Origin: Microcyclosporella mali
Lineage: Eukaryota > Ascomycota > Dothideomycetes > Mycosphaerellales > Mycosphaerellaceae
Length of the DNA: 64,000 nt
Reading direction: 5' to 3'
NCBI GenBank assembly: GCA_002785985.1
Contig: NHNU01000014.1
Location: 682,001 to 746,000, forward strand
Under the pieces are notes generated by a model, which had not been told where the DNA came from, searched no databases, and saw only the letters and a program-made list of their open reading frames with translations. The position numbers and the translations under genes were made by a program. This document shows, in pieces, positions 10,712 through 21,573 of the stretch (within the stretch, counting starts at the first letter, position 1; every line of letters starts with the position of its first letter).

Positions 10712-12530
10712 ATGAGACTTCTTCTGAGGACCACCCTCGACCTGTCGAGATTAGCAACAAGCAAAAGCACTGTACAAAAGATCACCGTCCACAGACTAAG
10801 CAGATCTTACGCCATGGCACCAAATCTTCCTTTCAAGGTACGGGACTAGAGCGGCGTCGCGACAAGGCTAGAAATGTCTAATGAGTTTCAGTTGAACAAT
10901 CCAGAGCTATTCCGTGGTCAGGCGTTGGTCGGCGGAGAGAATGTCGAGGCCAAGTCTGGCAAGCGATTTGATGTAATCGGTAAGGGCATCAACACCACGA
11001 TCTCAGCTGGACACCTCTAAACATTCCTAGATCCGGGCAATGGCAAAGTCTGGGCGACTGCACCAGACATGGGACCAGACGATGTCGATGGTGCCGTCAA
11101 GGCAGCTCACACAGCATTTCAGGATTACAAGAAAGTGAACCCGCGGCAGCGGGCGCAATGGATGTTGAAGTGGGACCAGCTTATCCGCGAGAACCGAGAC
11201 GATCTGGCACAAATTGTGACCCACGAATGCGGAAAGCCACTGTTCGAGGCACAAGGCGAGCTTGATTATGCTCTGGGATTCACATGGTGGTTTGCTGGCG
11301 AGGCAGAGAGAGTCCAAGGCACGGTTCAAATACCAACTGCCCCTAACAGGCGAGTCTTCACGGTCAAGTCGCCCATTGGTGTAGCGGTCGCTCTCGTGCC
11401 ATGGAACTTCCCAATTGCCATGATCCTCCGCAAGGCTGGTGCTGCATTGGCCGCCGGATGCACAATGATCGTCAAGCCATCTCCCGAGACTCCATTCTCG
11501 GTCGGCGCACTTGCGTACCTGGCTGAGAAAGCAGGCTTCCCGAAGGGTGTCTTTAGCGTGCTGCCAACCAGCCTAGCGAACACTCCAGCTCTCAGCGAAT
11601 CTCTCTGCCGACACGAGCTGGTCAAGAAGGTGACCTTTACTGGCAGCACCAGAGTTGGAAAGCTTGTTGCGAAGATCTGTGCCGATGGTCTCAAGAAGGT
11701 CACCCTAGAGCTCGGAGGCAATTGCCCATTCATTGTCTTTGATGACGCAGACCTGGAACAGGCTGCAGCTCGTAAGTATCGCACTATCTCGCCTGGGACG
11801 CTCAGCTGATACATTTCCTTCCCAGAACTTTTGGCTCTGAAATGGCGTCACGCCGGCCAAGCATGTATCACCGCCAACAGAGTATTCGTACAGAAGGGTG
11901 TGTATGAGAAGTTCACGGATATCCTTTCCAAGAAGACGGCGGAGCTCAAGGTTGGCCATGGAGCGAACAAGGAAACAACCATGGGGCCAGTCACCGCGGA
12001 GCGTGCTCTGGACAAGGCAACTTCGCAGGTTGAAGATGCTCAAAAGAATGGCGGAAAGATCATTCTCGGAGGCAAGAGACTGCAAGGCACTCCAGGATAT
12101 GACGGATACTTCTTCGAGCCGACTCTCATCACGGGCGCCAACGACAAGATGCTGATTGCTCAAGAGGAAACTTTCGCGCCCGTCATGGCCTTGTTCGAGT
12201 TCGATACAGAGGAGGAAGTGGTCCGGAGAGCAAACGACACCAGCATGGGTTTGGCGAGCTATTTCTTCACCAAAAATGTAGATCGGACGTGGAGGCTATT
12301 GGAGAACCTTGAGGCCGGCATGATTGGTATGAACACTGGGAACCAGTCTGCTGCGGAGTCGCCATTCGGTGGTATCAAGGAATCTGGATATGGCAAAGAG
12401 AGCGGGAAGGATGTGGCCATTCAAGAGTATATGGTAAGTCGCGTATTTTTGCCTGAGCAAAACGTCGGAAGTATTGACATTGTCGCAGGTAACCAAGACC
12501 GGAACCTTGACGCTCAGCGACCATTATTAG
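10712..12530 (+). CDS. Succinate-semialdehyde dehydrogenase, probably mitochondrial
   Basis: Five exons (10712-10837, 10892-10979, 11031-11771, 11826-12433, 12489-12530) give 534 residues with every junction in frame. The first 35 residues, starting MRLLLRTTLDLSRLATSKS, are rich in Arg, Ser and Leu with only one acidic residue, like a mitochondrial presequence; a second in-frame ATG at 10814 (MAPNLPFK) could give a cytosolic form. Aldehyde dehydrogenase motifs are complete: PWNFPIAMILRKAGAALAAG, KPSPETP, FTGSTRVGK, the glutamate motif LELGGNCPF, the catalytic cysteine in GQACITANR, QEETFAPV and SPFGGIKESGYGKE. The family oxidises succinate semialdehyde to succinate with NAD(P), closing the GABA shunt. 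The last exon encodes only 13 residues. Confidence 0.92.
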
Positions 12531-13816
12531 CAAGCACGCAGATAGGTTTGTCAATGTGTAAAAGGTGTAACAACGCGCCATCCAAAACGTGTCGCGCCTT
12601 CTAACGTATCAGCGATCTCATTCAATACCTAAGGCACCAAGTTTGGCCTGAAAATTCGCACAATCTTCAATGCACAGAATGGACCTTGCACGCGAGCCAA
12701 AAAAATTTCTGCACAGAAAGGTGCAAAACAATCAACACTGGGGATTCGCATATGGTCACCCACTATACTACTAATCCAGCGGTATCGTGCTTATGTATGG
12801 CAGAGCGGACGGGATGCCCAGTATTCACGATCCTATGGTCGATTGTGGTTCTCTGGTTCGATCAAAAAAATATATGGCTATATTACTGTGACCCAAATTC
12901 GAGGGTTTGCCGACAAAAGCGCACCTGCACTCTCGCTGGGTCTTCGCCCCAACGTCTACAAGGCCCCTGAAACCCTCCCGACTTGTCACGCAAGACCATG
13001 CTAGCCAGCTGATCTCGCTGGTCGCTCGGCCATCGATCCAGTCGCTATTGCTCTTGAGCGAATATGCAACAGGCACGTTGTCTGAAGCACGAGACGAGGG
13101 ATGCGCGAGAGCAGGGTCATCCGACATAAGCCATGTCACTGGTGTAGGGCGCCGCGAAGTGCAGCATGCTGTCGAACTAAGGTCCTTGCTTGAACGGCTG
13201 AGCAAGTGCTAAAAACCGCTCTCTTCGGGTGGAACCAGGGCGAACAGCATGTGCTGCGCAAAGTGATCCCCTCCGTATGCCATTGTAACGAGGATGCTCT
13301 CCATGTACCTTGGTGGACAAGCATTGTTTTCGATCAACAACGATGTGGCCTCGTTAGCGGCATGGCTTTCTCTGAGAGTAAGCTCAGTATAGCCAGTTAT
13401 GGGCGATATTGCGATCTACACAAATGATTCTTGCATCCGACCTTCACAGCGGAAACCGCCACTGTAAGACTCTTGCCGGAGTACATGTATGCTAGACCCT
13501 CTCTCTGCGGTTTGACGCCCTCTCTTTCTTGGGCAGTCGCGAAGGCGCAATAATCTTTTTTCCAATGCGCGCCACGCAGACTGGGGGATAATCTATCGAC
13601 AGCAGCGCCACTTTCAGCCTGGAATATTGCTTATGAATTGGGAGGTAGGTGTGAGAAGGGGAATCGAAAGCCGTTGACTATCTTGTTGACAATTGAGTGA
13701 GCCAGCGATATGACTCGACGATGCGAGTGAAGTGAATGCGAGTCATAACAGTGCACGTCTCACAAACATGCCATCAAAAACCTTCACTTGTCCATGAACA
13801 TATGTCAATATAAATA
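12531..13816. other. Intergenic region, no supported gene
   Basis: About 1.3 kb between convergent genes. The frames at 12825-13205 and 12907-13212 overlap on opposite strands and neither has a recognisable domain. Confidence 0.45.
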
Positions 13817-15473
13817 TCAAATATCCGATGCTTTCTTTGATTTCCTCTTGATTCTGATTGTCGCCTTCATCGGTGGAATGGGGCTCATTCCGAAATGCTG
13901 TACTGGCGGACGCTGCGCAAGTTGCTCGATATCATAGTTGAGAATCAGGTAGGCAACGATCATCTTCACTTCCGCCTGCACAAAGAATCGACCAGGACAC
14001 GCATGTCTGCCATGGCCAAATGGCAGGAAAGAGTTACTTGTGCTTGTAAAGCTGGTCTGCTGCTGCAACTTGAGATACTCGCGACTCTGCTTCTCAGTCG
14101 GGTTGCTGGCTTCATATGCCTCTCTCGGGCGCGAAAATCTGAAGGCATCGTAGGTAGTTGGATTCGGGTAGAGGTCAGCGTCACGATGGCGATCCTGGCT
14201 GTTCACAGATAGATAAGATCCATATGGTGCATGCCAGCCTTCTTCCACGTTACGAACACCTTTGGGGTCGACGACTTTGCGGGACACCATTGGGATGACG
14301 TCGACAAGTCGCATAGACTCTCGCAAAGCTGAGTCGAGACGTACAAGCTTGTTCAAGGCTTGTTTAGTGATAAGACCTCCCTCCTCGCTATGTACACGCT
14401 CAACTTCCTCCCGAATACCATCCAGGAAACCGTCTTCCGGGTTGGAGCTGATGAGGTCGAAAAGGACTGCGGTTCCCGATATTGTGGTCGTGTGCAAAGC
14501 GGCAAACTCAATCGCGAGGAGCGCTCGGGAGATGAAGTCTGGCGTAGCCTCCCTGCCTTTACCTTCTGCTTTTGCTAGCCGAATATGCCAAGTGAAGTAG
14601 TCCTCGGGAAGCTCGATGTTGGCTCCAGGGTCTCGCTCGAGTGCCTCTATATCCGCAATCCTTTGTTTGATGATTGGAAGGGTATATTTACTGCTCTGCC
14701 ACCAATGATAACGGTTGGGCAGTGTCAAAATTGGCCAGAGGAATGGTTTCATAATCTTCGGTATGAGTTGGTTCATGATGACACAATTGATCACATCGTT
14801 CGCAAAGTTAGCCATGATCGTGAGAAACTTGGCATTTCTGCACAGTGGCAAGCCGACGAACATGCGATTGCTAATGCGGGCGACCATGTCCATGACAGCT
14901 GAGTAGACGACGACCTCCTTCCAGTTCTCTGTATCAGTGCCCCAGATGTCGTCGAATGAGCTGGAGACTTCGTCATATATGTGTGGAATTATATCTTTGA
15001 GCTTGCGGGCCAGGTTGCGGTGGATGACGTGCTCGTGATACAGGAGTTTCAAGACCATCGGATCTGTGAATGCAGCATCTCCAGCTAGGGCATCGTAGTG
15101 TGCTTCACCGACGCTGAGTTGGTCGTCGGGGTGATCCAGCATCCAAGACGCTTTCTCGTTCGGAAGCATGATGTGCTTGGTACCGCTAGCATCCGGGAAG
15201 ATGAATGTCTTAGCATTCTTGCCGAACTACCAATATAATCAGCATATATCTGTAACTTTCAAAGCAGGTATCTACCTGTCGGTATCCATCAGTCAGCCAT
15301 TGACGGCTGTGAGTGAAGGACGTGATGAGACCCGCGTTCTGACCCATGGATGGAAGCTGCTTGGGCATTTTTGGCGTTTGTGTAAGAAACGCCGAGAGTG
15401 TGATATACAGTATAAGGAGAGCAAAGACACCCGCAAGCACGGGGTGCTCTGTTAGGACAGATCTGACGTCCAT
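13817..15473 (-). CDS. Cytochrome P450 monooxygenase
   Basis: Two exons (15473-15276 and 15226-13817) give 535 residues. The N-terminus has a membrane anchor (about residues 8-30, VLAGVFALLILYITLSAFL). The heme-binding loop FLPFGHGRHACPGRFF holds the cysteine ligand. The K-helix motif is ESMR within DSALRESMRLVD. The I-helix reads FAALHTTTISG in place of the usual AGxDTT, as in fungal P450s of the ent-kaurene-oxidase-like and mycotoxin-pathway clans. It is probably an ER enzyme that hydroxylates a small lipophilic molecule; the substrate cannot be told. It points toward the SSADH and hydrolase genes, so a small cluster is possible. Its first intron is 49 bp. Confidence 0.9.
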
Positions 15474-15968
15474 CTTGGGCTGCTTGTGGTGTGATCAGAG
15501 AGGTCATGGACTTTTGGTCAAGCTGAATAGCGCCACGGGCTCACAGCCGTTGTGAATGCAGTGGGCCTTAACGGCATCCAGAAAAGGCTTTTGTGCCGTC
15601 TTGGTCCTGTATACTGAAGCGGTATTGGCGAGAAGTGTAGGAAGTCAGAGAAGTAATATGGAGCATACTGACGAACGGAAGCAATGGAGGAAAGAGGATG
15701 CAGTCAGCTCACGGGGACAATTTGGTAGGGTAAAGTGTGGGGTCTCCGCAACCTCGCATTCCTCGGACTTGCAGATCGTGCCTTGCATTTGCTGCTCTCT
15801 GTGGCCCAGCCAACAGCAGGGATCCCATGCATGATATCTGTGCCTATCGATGCATTGACATGCCATGACCATCTAATTTTAGCAGAAGCAATAATGTGAT
15901 CGATCTGAGGTGTAATCAGCCAAGTCAAGTCATCTGTTAAACTGGCCGCGCATTGCCTTGACTCGGAA
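15474..15968. other. Intergenic region
   Basis: Upstream of the P450 and downstream of the HET gene. No coding frame was supported; it presumably holds the P450 promoter. Confidence 0.5.
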
Positions 15969-17699
15969 TTATACGACATACACTGTGGTGCCGTACTTCT
16001 CATGTGCTTCATGCTCGCTCAACTGTATGTTCTTCCAAGCGCATACCATAGACAGACACGACGAGAGCCTATAGTAGCCCGATTCAGAGCCGTGCAATAC
16101 CCAGGCGATAGCATTACCATCATTCTCACTCGACGTCAACAGTAGCGTCTCGTCGGGGTGTACGTACTGCCAAAACTGAATGCCAGCTTTTGCGAGCTTC
16201 CCCCGAAGACCATCGCCGAATTTGCAATGCAAGCAGGTCTCGCAATGAGGTCGACTTCCAAGATTGGTCAAATGAGTTGTTGACTCGCACATTCCTGTCA
16301 GAATGCCTCGGAGAGCTACACAACCGTCAACCCCCTCAGGCAGCTCTTCCAAAGGTTGAACTTGGCGCTGTTCCAATTTTCTGGCTATATCATCGCGTGA
16401 GATGTACGATGATAAGCTTTGATGGAGCGTATAAAGAGCAGGGTCGAGAATCGTCATCGCGTTGGCATGGCCATCTGATCTGGGTTCCGTTGCAACCCTC
16501 TAGTCAGGCACCCAAGAAGGCCACTCTTCGCCGGCTCGGTAGGATCTATCCGTTCGCCTGATGGTGGCTTGCGATAGTAACACCGCGTCCCGCTCTGTTC
16601 CAATGTAGTCTTTGGCTAAAGCGGTATACAATGTTTTCGCACCCTGGGTGTAGTCGATGGGTATCTCTGTGACCTTGGAAGACACACCGAGCAGAGCGTA
16701 AACACGATCCAATGCATCAGAGCACTGCATCATGTGGTAGCTGACCAAATGTTCGAGAAGCGGGACTTTCTTGGGGACCGCTCTGCGTGCAAGGGCGCCT
16801 TTTTTCATGAAGTACTGCAGGTCGTACCGAGGGGCTTGAAGAACAGGCGGCCGAAGAAAATCCCAATACGTGGTCGAGACACTGTTGCTGAGGTATTGGC
16901 CGTCGATCGCATGTGACCAGAGTAGGAGATAACGAACGTTCGATAGCACATATTCCTGTATCGCCCAGCGTCTCCTAGCGTCAGTGTTGCGGAGGCAGAT
17001 CTATATATTAGCTACTCACCTCTTGAACCAAGGCCGGCTGAGCAGCTGCTCCATCGGCGCCCGCGTTGCCGTCGTCTCTCCGATGGCGATGTGATTCCTT
17101 AGTCGTGCACCTAGCGTATGTTCTTGATTGTTAAGAGGAATATCTTCTACCAACCATACCACAAGACTGCTACTCGTCTCATAGATGCGACTCATCAGCT
17201 TCACCTGAGTACTTCTCTCGTTGAGGTCTGCTTGGTTTATGCAGATAGCATCGAGCCACATCGGGAGGATGGCAGCCGCGTGTTTCTGGTTTGCAAACTG
17301 TCTGATGCTTTTCAAGGCCAGTGAAGCAGCGCGAGTCACCTTCACAGTGGAGAAGTCGCAGACGATCTCCTCTGTCATATATGAATGGTCTTCGAGGAGC
17401 GGCCCCCAGGCGTATGAGATGACAGTGTATTGTGGCGCGCTCTTTACAGAAACGGTCTGAAAAGTGCACCTAATAACGTCGTCGAAATTCGTTGATGGCT
17501 CCAACAAAATCAGCCGTATATCTTCTTCAGACCTTCGCAAAGGCGCTTGATCATATATGCTCCTCTTGTTGACTTTGCCGTCCGACATAGGCATGGGACT
17601 GAAGTGCATGTCGTCGTCCGTGAAGACCAAGCTGTCGTCACTATGGTAAAAGTCTGAATCGCCATCACTCCAGTGAATATTGTCATCTGGCACGTCCAT
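15969..17699 (-). pseudogene. HET-domain protein interrupted by one in-frame TAG
   Basis: Exon 1 (17699-17020) and exon 2 (16971-15969) join in frame and would encode about 560 residues, except for a TAG at 16502-16500. The HET domain is clear: YTVISYAWGPL (about residue 92), WLDAICINQADLNERSTQVK and MSRIYETSSSLVVWL, then RPWFKRRWAIQE across the intron. The stop falls right after EEWPSWVPD, where HET proteins usually read PSWVPDW; a TGG to TAG change would explain it. The same frame stays open for another 176 codons. HET proteins control non-self recognition and cell death after hyphal fusion. Read as is, the gene makes a truncated product that still holds the HET domain, so partial function is possible. 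Confidence 0.75.
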
Positions 17700-18929
17700 G
17701 TTTCACTTCCTGGTCAGTGATTGCAATGGTGATGACGAGAAGATATAGTAGACAGGCGAGACCAATACCCAGCTCAGCTTTCTCAAGTATACATACGAAG
17801 CCGGCGTGAGGGCTGTGCGCAATGTAGCTGATGCCTAGCTGCGGGCTGGTGTTCATTGAAGGGACACGTGCATGGATGGAGTTGTCTTCGCGTTCCAACT
17901 CCTCCCTGTGGTCGTCCGAACGACATGGTTATCTGCGACTCCTCTCACATCCCCTTCTCCAATATCAGTTCGTCCCAGTCAGCTTCTGCTCGCCGTCATG
18001 TAGCATTCTCCTGATCACCAATCTGTCTCCTCCGTCCTGTTGCAGTGGTAGGGCAGTCTCTTCGACGCAGGAAGATGATCAATAGATGCTCCGCGAAACA
18101 TCATACAGCGCATGAAGCATATGAAATTGTAGTTCAGTACAACTATTATGCCGCGTTAAGGGCACGGTGGGTCATCAAGGGTGCGTGCAGGTGTGAGGAA
18201 CATAGAATGAAGCGACAGCAGGTGTAATCGTGTAAATATGCCCATCAAATATTGATTACAATTGATGAGCCCTCTCCAAGTCCGCGATGACGGAGAAAGA
18301 ACGAAAACCCACATCGACATCTGAATCACTGTTTTTCATTTCACTTTCGCCATTTCCATGATCATTCTGGCTTGACCGCTCATCAGCAAACACGTTACTA
18401 TTGCTTTGATGATGTGACAATAGCGGCGTGCCTGCGCATGGCAATACGGCAAGAAAGCATCAAAAAGAGGACTCTCCAGAGAAGACATGAATACAACGAT
18501 TCCGATTACACTCAAGTCTTTGCTCGTGGTGTAAGCTACTACTGATCTATCTAACCCCAAAACCTGAACTAACATGGCAACAGTAGCAAACCTCGCGGGT
18601 CCTTGTACACAGCCAGTGCTCGAAGCCGGGCCAAGTCCTGCCGAGAAAGGCGAACAATTTTGAGGTGTACTCGCAGCTAGGCTCAAAGCGAAAAACAGGC
18701 GCCATGGCACCCAGATCCGGTGATGTGGATCGTAGACACGACAGGTTACATAGGAGCACTGGAAATTCATGCATGCCATCTGCCCCCGGTCTCAATATTG
18801 ACTGTCAGCTCCGAGCCAGAGACTCCTTGTGTCAAAGAGGCCTACAATTCGTGTCAATCAATGCAGAGTCTTCGGCAGTATGCGCATCAGCCAACTGGCA
18901 GCTTCTACACCCAGAATTGTGCCTCCATA
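17700..18929. other. Intergenic region, no supported gene
   Basis: A frame at 18336-18779 on the minus strand has hydrophobic stretches but no recognisable family and no conserved motif. The plus-strand frames at 18665-19217 are the complement of the relic described next. Confidence 0.4.
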
Positions 18930-19601
18930 TCAAAATCGCCTCCTCTTCAGCAAGTTCTCGGGCTTCGGCACATGCCTGGATATCACGCAGCCATCAGCAT
19001 CCATGGCTTTCTCACAACAGCTCTAGTAGTAGCCCTCGCGATAAGTCCAGTCTTTCATGACGTCTGGATGTTCTGGTTCGCCGTGAATATTATGGTCATG
19101 GTCTGCCCAGGTATCGTCATCCCAGTTTACTTCCTGATTGCCTATGACAGTGCCTGGGAGCTGACAGCAATTCTCAGTGGTGCTTCAGATACCTTGGCGA
19201 AAGACGCATACACCTAGATCATTCTGGGCGACGTGGTAAAATGTTCCACAATTTTGGCAAATTTCGAAGGCTTTGCGCTTCTTGTCACTGGCTGCTGTCG
19301 CCAGAAACTTGGCAGCGACCGCGGCTTTGACAGCAGCATCTTCCTCTGTTCATCGGATGAGAAATCCCCTCAGCTCCTGATGAGGAGCATTGTTGATGGC
19401 TTCCGCCAGTGATGTTCCCTGGGGAGGCGGTGGTGAAATATCGCGGACCTCCTGGTAATCTTCGCACTCAATATCCTCTTCTGACTCTTGTTCGGGTTTC
19501 TCATTAGACTCTGGTTCCATTACTGAAGTGTGTTCGTCGTGATCACCGTCGGAGGACAATTCTATAACGAGTGCAGCTTGGTGGAAAAGCCTGGTCGCCA
19601 T
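18930..19601 (-). pseudogene. Relic of a small Cys/His-rich fungal protein (WADHD-type)
   Basis: One continuous 224-codon frame starts at the ATG at 19601 and ends at TGA 18932-18930, broken by internal stops at 19352-19350 and 19025-19023. A third stop lies in a 39-bp segment that looks like a very short intron. Conserved blocks follow in the order known from a widespread uncharacterised fungal family: an acidic low-complexity head, FEICQNCGTFYHV, then NCCQLPGT, TWADHDHNIHG, SCCEKAMDADGC and SRHVP. The paired cysteines and the C-terminal CC...GC...H pattern suggest zinc binding (inference). The TAG lies where TGG would give YYWSCC. The His of the expected CxxHPG reads Leu. No function is known to me. 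Confidence 0.65.
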
Positions 19602-20078
19602 CGTGCTGTCTCGCCAAAGAGTACAATATGAGAGAGAGTGGCAGGAGAGAGAATTGAGAGGTTGCAGGACTGATGCTTTCTCCGAAATATCATCTTGTTT
19701 GGGTCTCCAGCAGGGATACGCGTCGCGACATTGTTAGACTTTTCTAACGTGCGACACGTCGGGCACGTGAGCAGCCAAGGCTCAACTACAAGTATCCTTC
19801 CAGAGACATCTGCTGGTCGAAACAGTTGTTGCACGGCCGATGAATCCGGAGAATAACACTCGCACAGCTCGTAGTGCTGATAAACGATACGTGTACATGT
19901 ATGCACCGAACGTGCCTGAGGAATGGCAGCATCAACGCATGACATCATCAAACAACCTGCTTCGTGGTTGTTCTCAACACCACCTCCCCGGCACTCTAAC
20001 TACAGCACATTTGCACCGTCACTCTGATCAACGTTCATCTGGAACGCCATCCATACCCTACCGCTTATTTAGCTTCGC
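19602..20078. other. Intergenic region
   Basis: A 477-bp region between divergent frames. No gene seen; it should contain the promoter of the F-box-like gene. Confidence 0.5.
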
Positions 20079-20858
20079 ATGGGGAGTATCGTGAAAGAGG
20101 TATTCCCCTGGCAGGAATTGCCGGTCGAGCTCCAAGATTGGATCCTGGATTATTGCGCTGGTGATGAGTTCTTATTCCGCTCACCCGACTATGCGGCTTT
20201 CTTGAAGGTCAGGGAACATCCACTATGGAACGTTCTCACGGTCAATCGCGCAATGAAAGCACAATATGAAAAGCGGGTGGCTGACCGCATGACACTCGTC
20301 TATTGTGACCACGAGAACTGCAATTTCTCTCTCCTGCCTCTTCCCGACAAAATCGCCAATGTCAAGCGCATTGAAGTCAGGATGTTCGTTGTCTGCGAGA
20401 ACCACTGCGCGGACTTTGATCTCGGAAACACGAACAATTGCGACGCGGCAGACGACATTGCGAAGACCGCAAGGCTCACCAAAAAGATCTTGGCTCAGCT
20501 TCCGGACTTGGGCAGCTTGGACCTGTCGCTCGGACTCTGGTGTAAGGCTGAGGCGCAATTACGATGGCCAAACACTCCCCATGATGCTCGTCGACTAAGC
20601 GACGAGATTCTCAAGCTTGTCGAGATCTTTAAGCTACAGCGTCTCGATGTCTATCAAGTGGATGATGGTTGCATGGATTCCAGCCAGATTGTCAATCAGT
20701 CAAAGAGGCTTCTGAGCTGGACCAAAGCTTCTGATGCATGGGACATCGCGAACGCGGATGACTCGAATGGAGCACTCACCTATTTCGAAGAAGCCAAAGC
20801 GGTCAATCATGGGACAGAAGTCGTTGGATCCACTGTCGAGCCAAACGGTGTTTCGTGA
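20079..20858 (+). CDS. F-box-like hypothetical protein
   Basis: An intronless 259-residue frame. The start MGSIVKEVFPWQELPVELQDWILDYC resembles the first helix pair of an F-box (Leu-Pro-x-Glu-Leu pattern), and the middle has regularly spaced hydrophobic and Leu residues (LAQLPDLGSLDLSLGLW), as in the leucine-rich C-termini of many fungal F-box proteins. The product would then recruit a target to an SCF ubiquitin ligase; the substrate is unknown. The match is weak, and the gene could also be an unrelated lineage-specific protein. It is the only apparently intact gene between 15.5 and 30 kb. Confidence 0.55.
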   Translation: MGSIVKEVFPWQELPVELQDWILDYCAGDEFLFRSPDYAAFLKVREHPLWNVLTVNRAMKAQYEKRVADRMTLVYCDHENCNFSLLPLPDKIANVKRIEVRMFVVCENHCADFDLGNTNNCDAADDIAKTARLTKKILAQLPDLGSLDLSLGLWCKAEAQLRWPNTPHDARRLSDEILKLVEIFKLQRLDVYQVDDGCMDSSQIVNQSKRLLSWTKASDAWDIANADDSNGALTYFEEAKAVNHGTEVVGSTVEPNGVS

Positions 20859-21573
20859 GTCATGCCACTTTCGCATCGGCAGATATTGGCAATGCGTTAT
20901 GCGATGGCATGACTATACACAATGTCTCATGTCTGCCCTCCTTCGATCGAGTTCTGGACAGGACGGCGGAACAATGCAATCATGAACGAAGGCAATGGAT
21001 GAACTTCCATTCAATGCCGATCTATCCATGTTTTCCACTAAATGACGACTGGCGATTCCAAATCTGATGGACGCCTCAGTATTCACTATCACTTGTGCTA
21101 GCATATAATTCGACATGTTCAGGTTGCATAACCGATCCACTGCTCTTGTAGCGCAATAACGATGATCAATAGCGGCACAGGACGACAAACCAACAATAAG
21201 CGACATGCATATGCTGAGTCATAGCTCATCAGGCCTCTATTCACGCTTTCTGGGGTATCGGTCTATAGGCGCATGCGAATTTTGTCCATTCTACACTGGG
21301 ATAGGGCTTCTCTCTACCAGTTCGAGCTGCGTACGGCCGAGACTTGCCTGATGAAGCAACTCATGTTGCACGCTAGCTAGAAGCTCTCGATCGTCCGCAA
21401 GAATCTACGACATGCTTAGAGCGTAATGTCACGATGGGCAGTGCGCAGAGCCAGGTTTGCGGGCATAACAGACCACATATGTACGCGTGGTTTTCCCAGT
21501 TGCTGCGTTCTTGGCCCAGCTTCCTCCGCACACGGCAAAACCCATCAAGCGTTCACAGGCCGATTGGAATATC
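20859..21573. other. Intergenic region
   Basis: About 715 bp upstream of the decarboxylase gene. Only short unsupported frames. Confidence 0.5.

Noticed and set aside
12825..13212. Overlapping frames on both strands
   Set aside because: Open on both strands because of composition; neither shows a domain.
18336..18779. 147-codon minus-strand frame with hydrophobic stretches
   Set aside because: No conserved motif and no topology typical of a known family.
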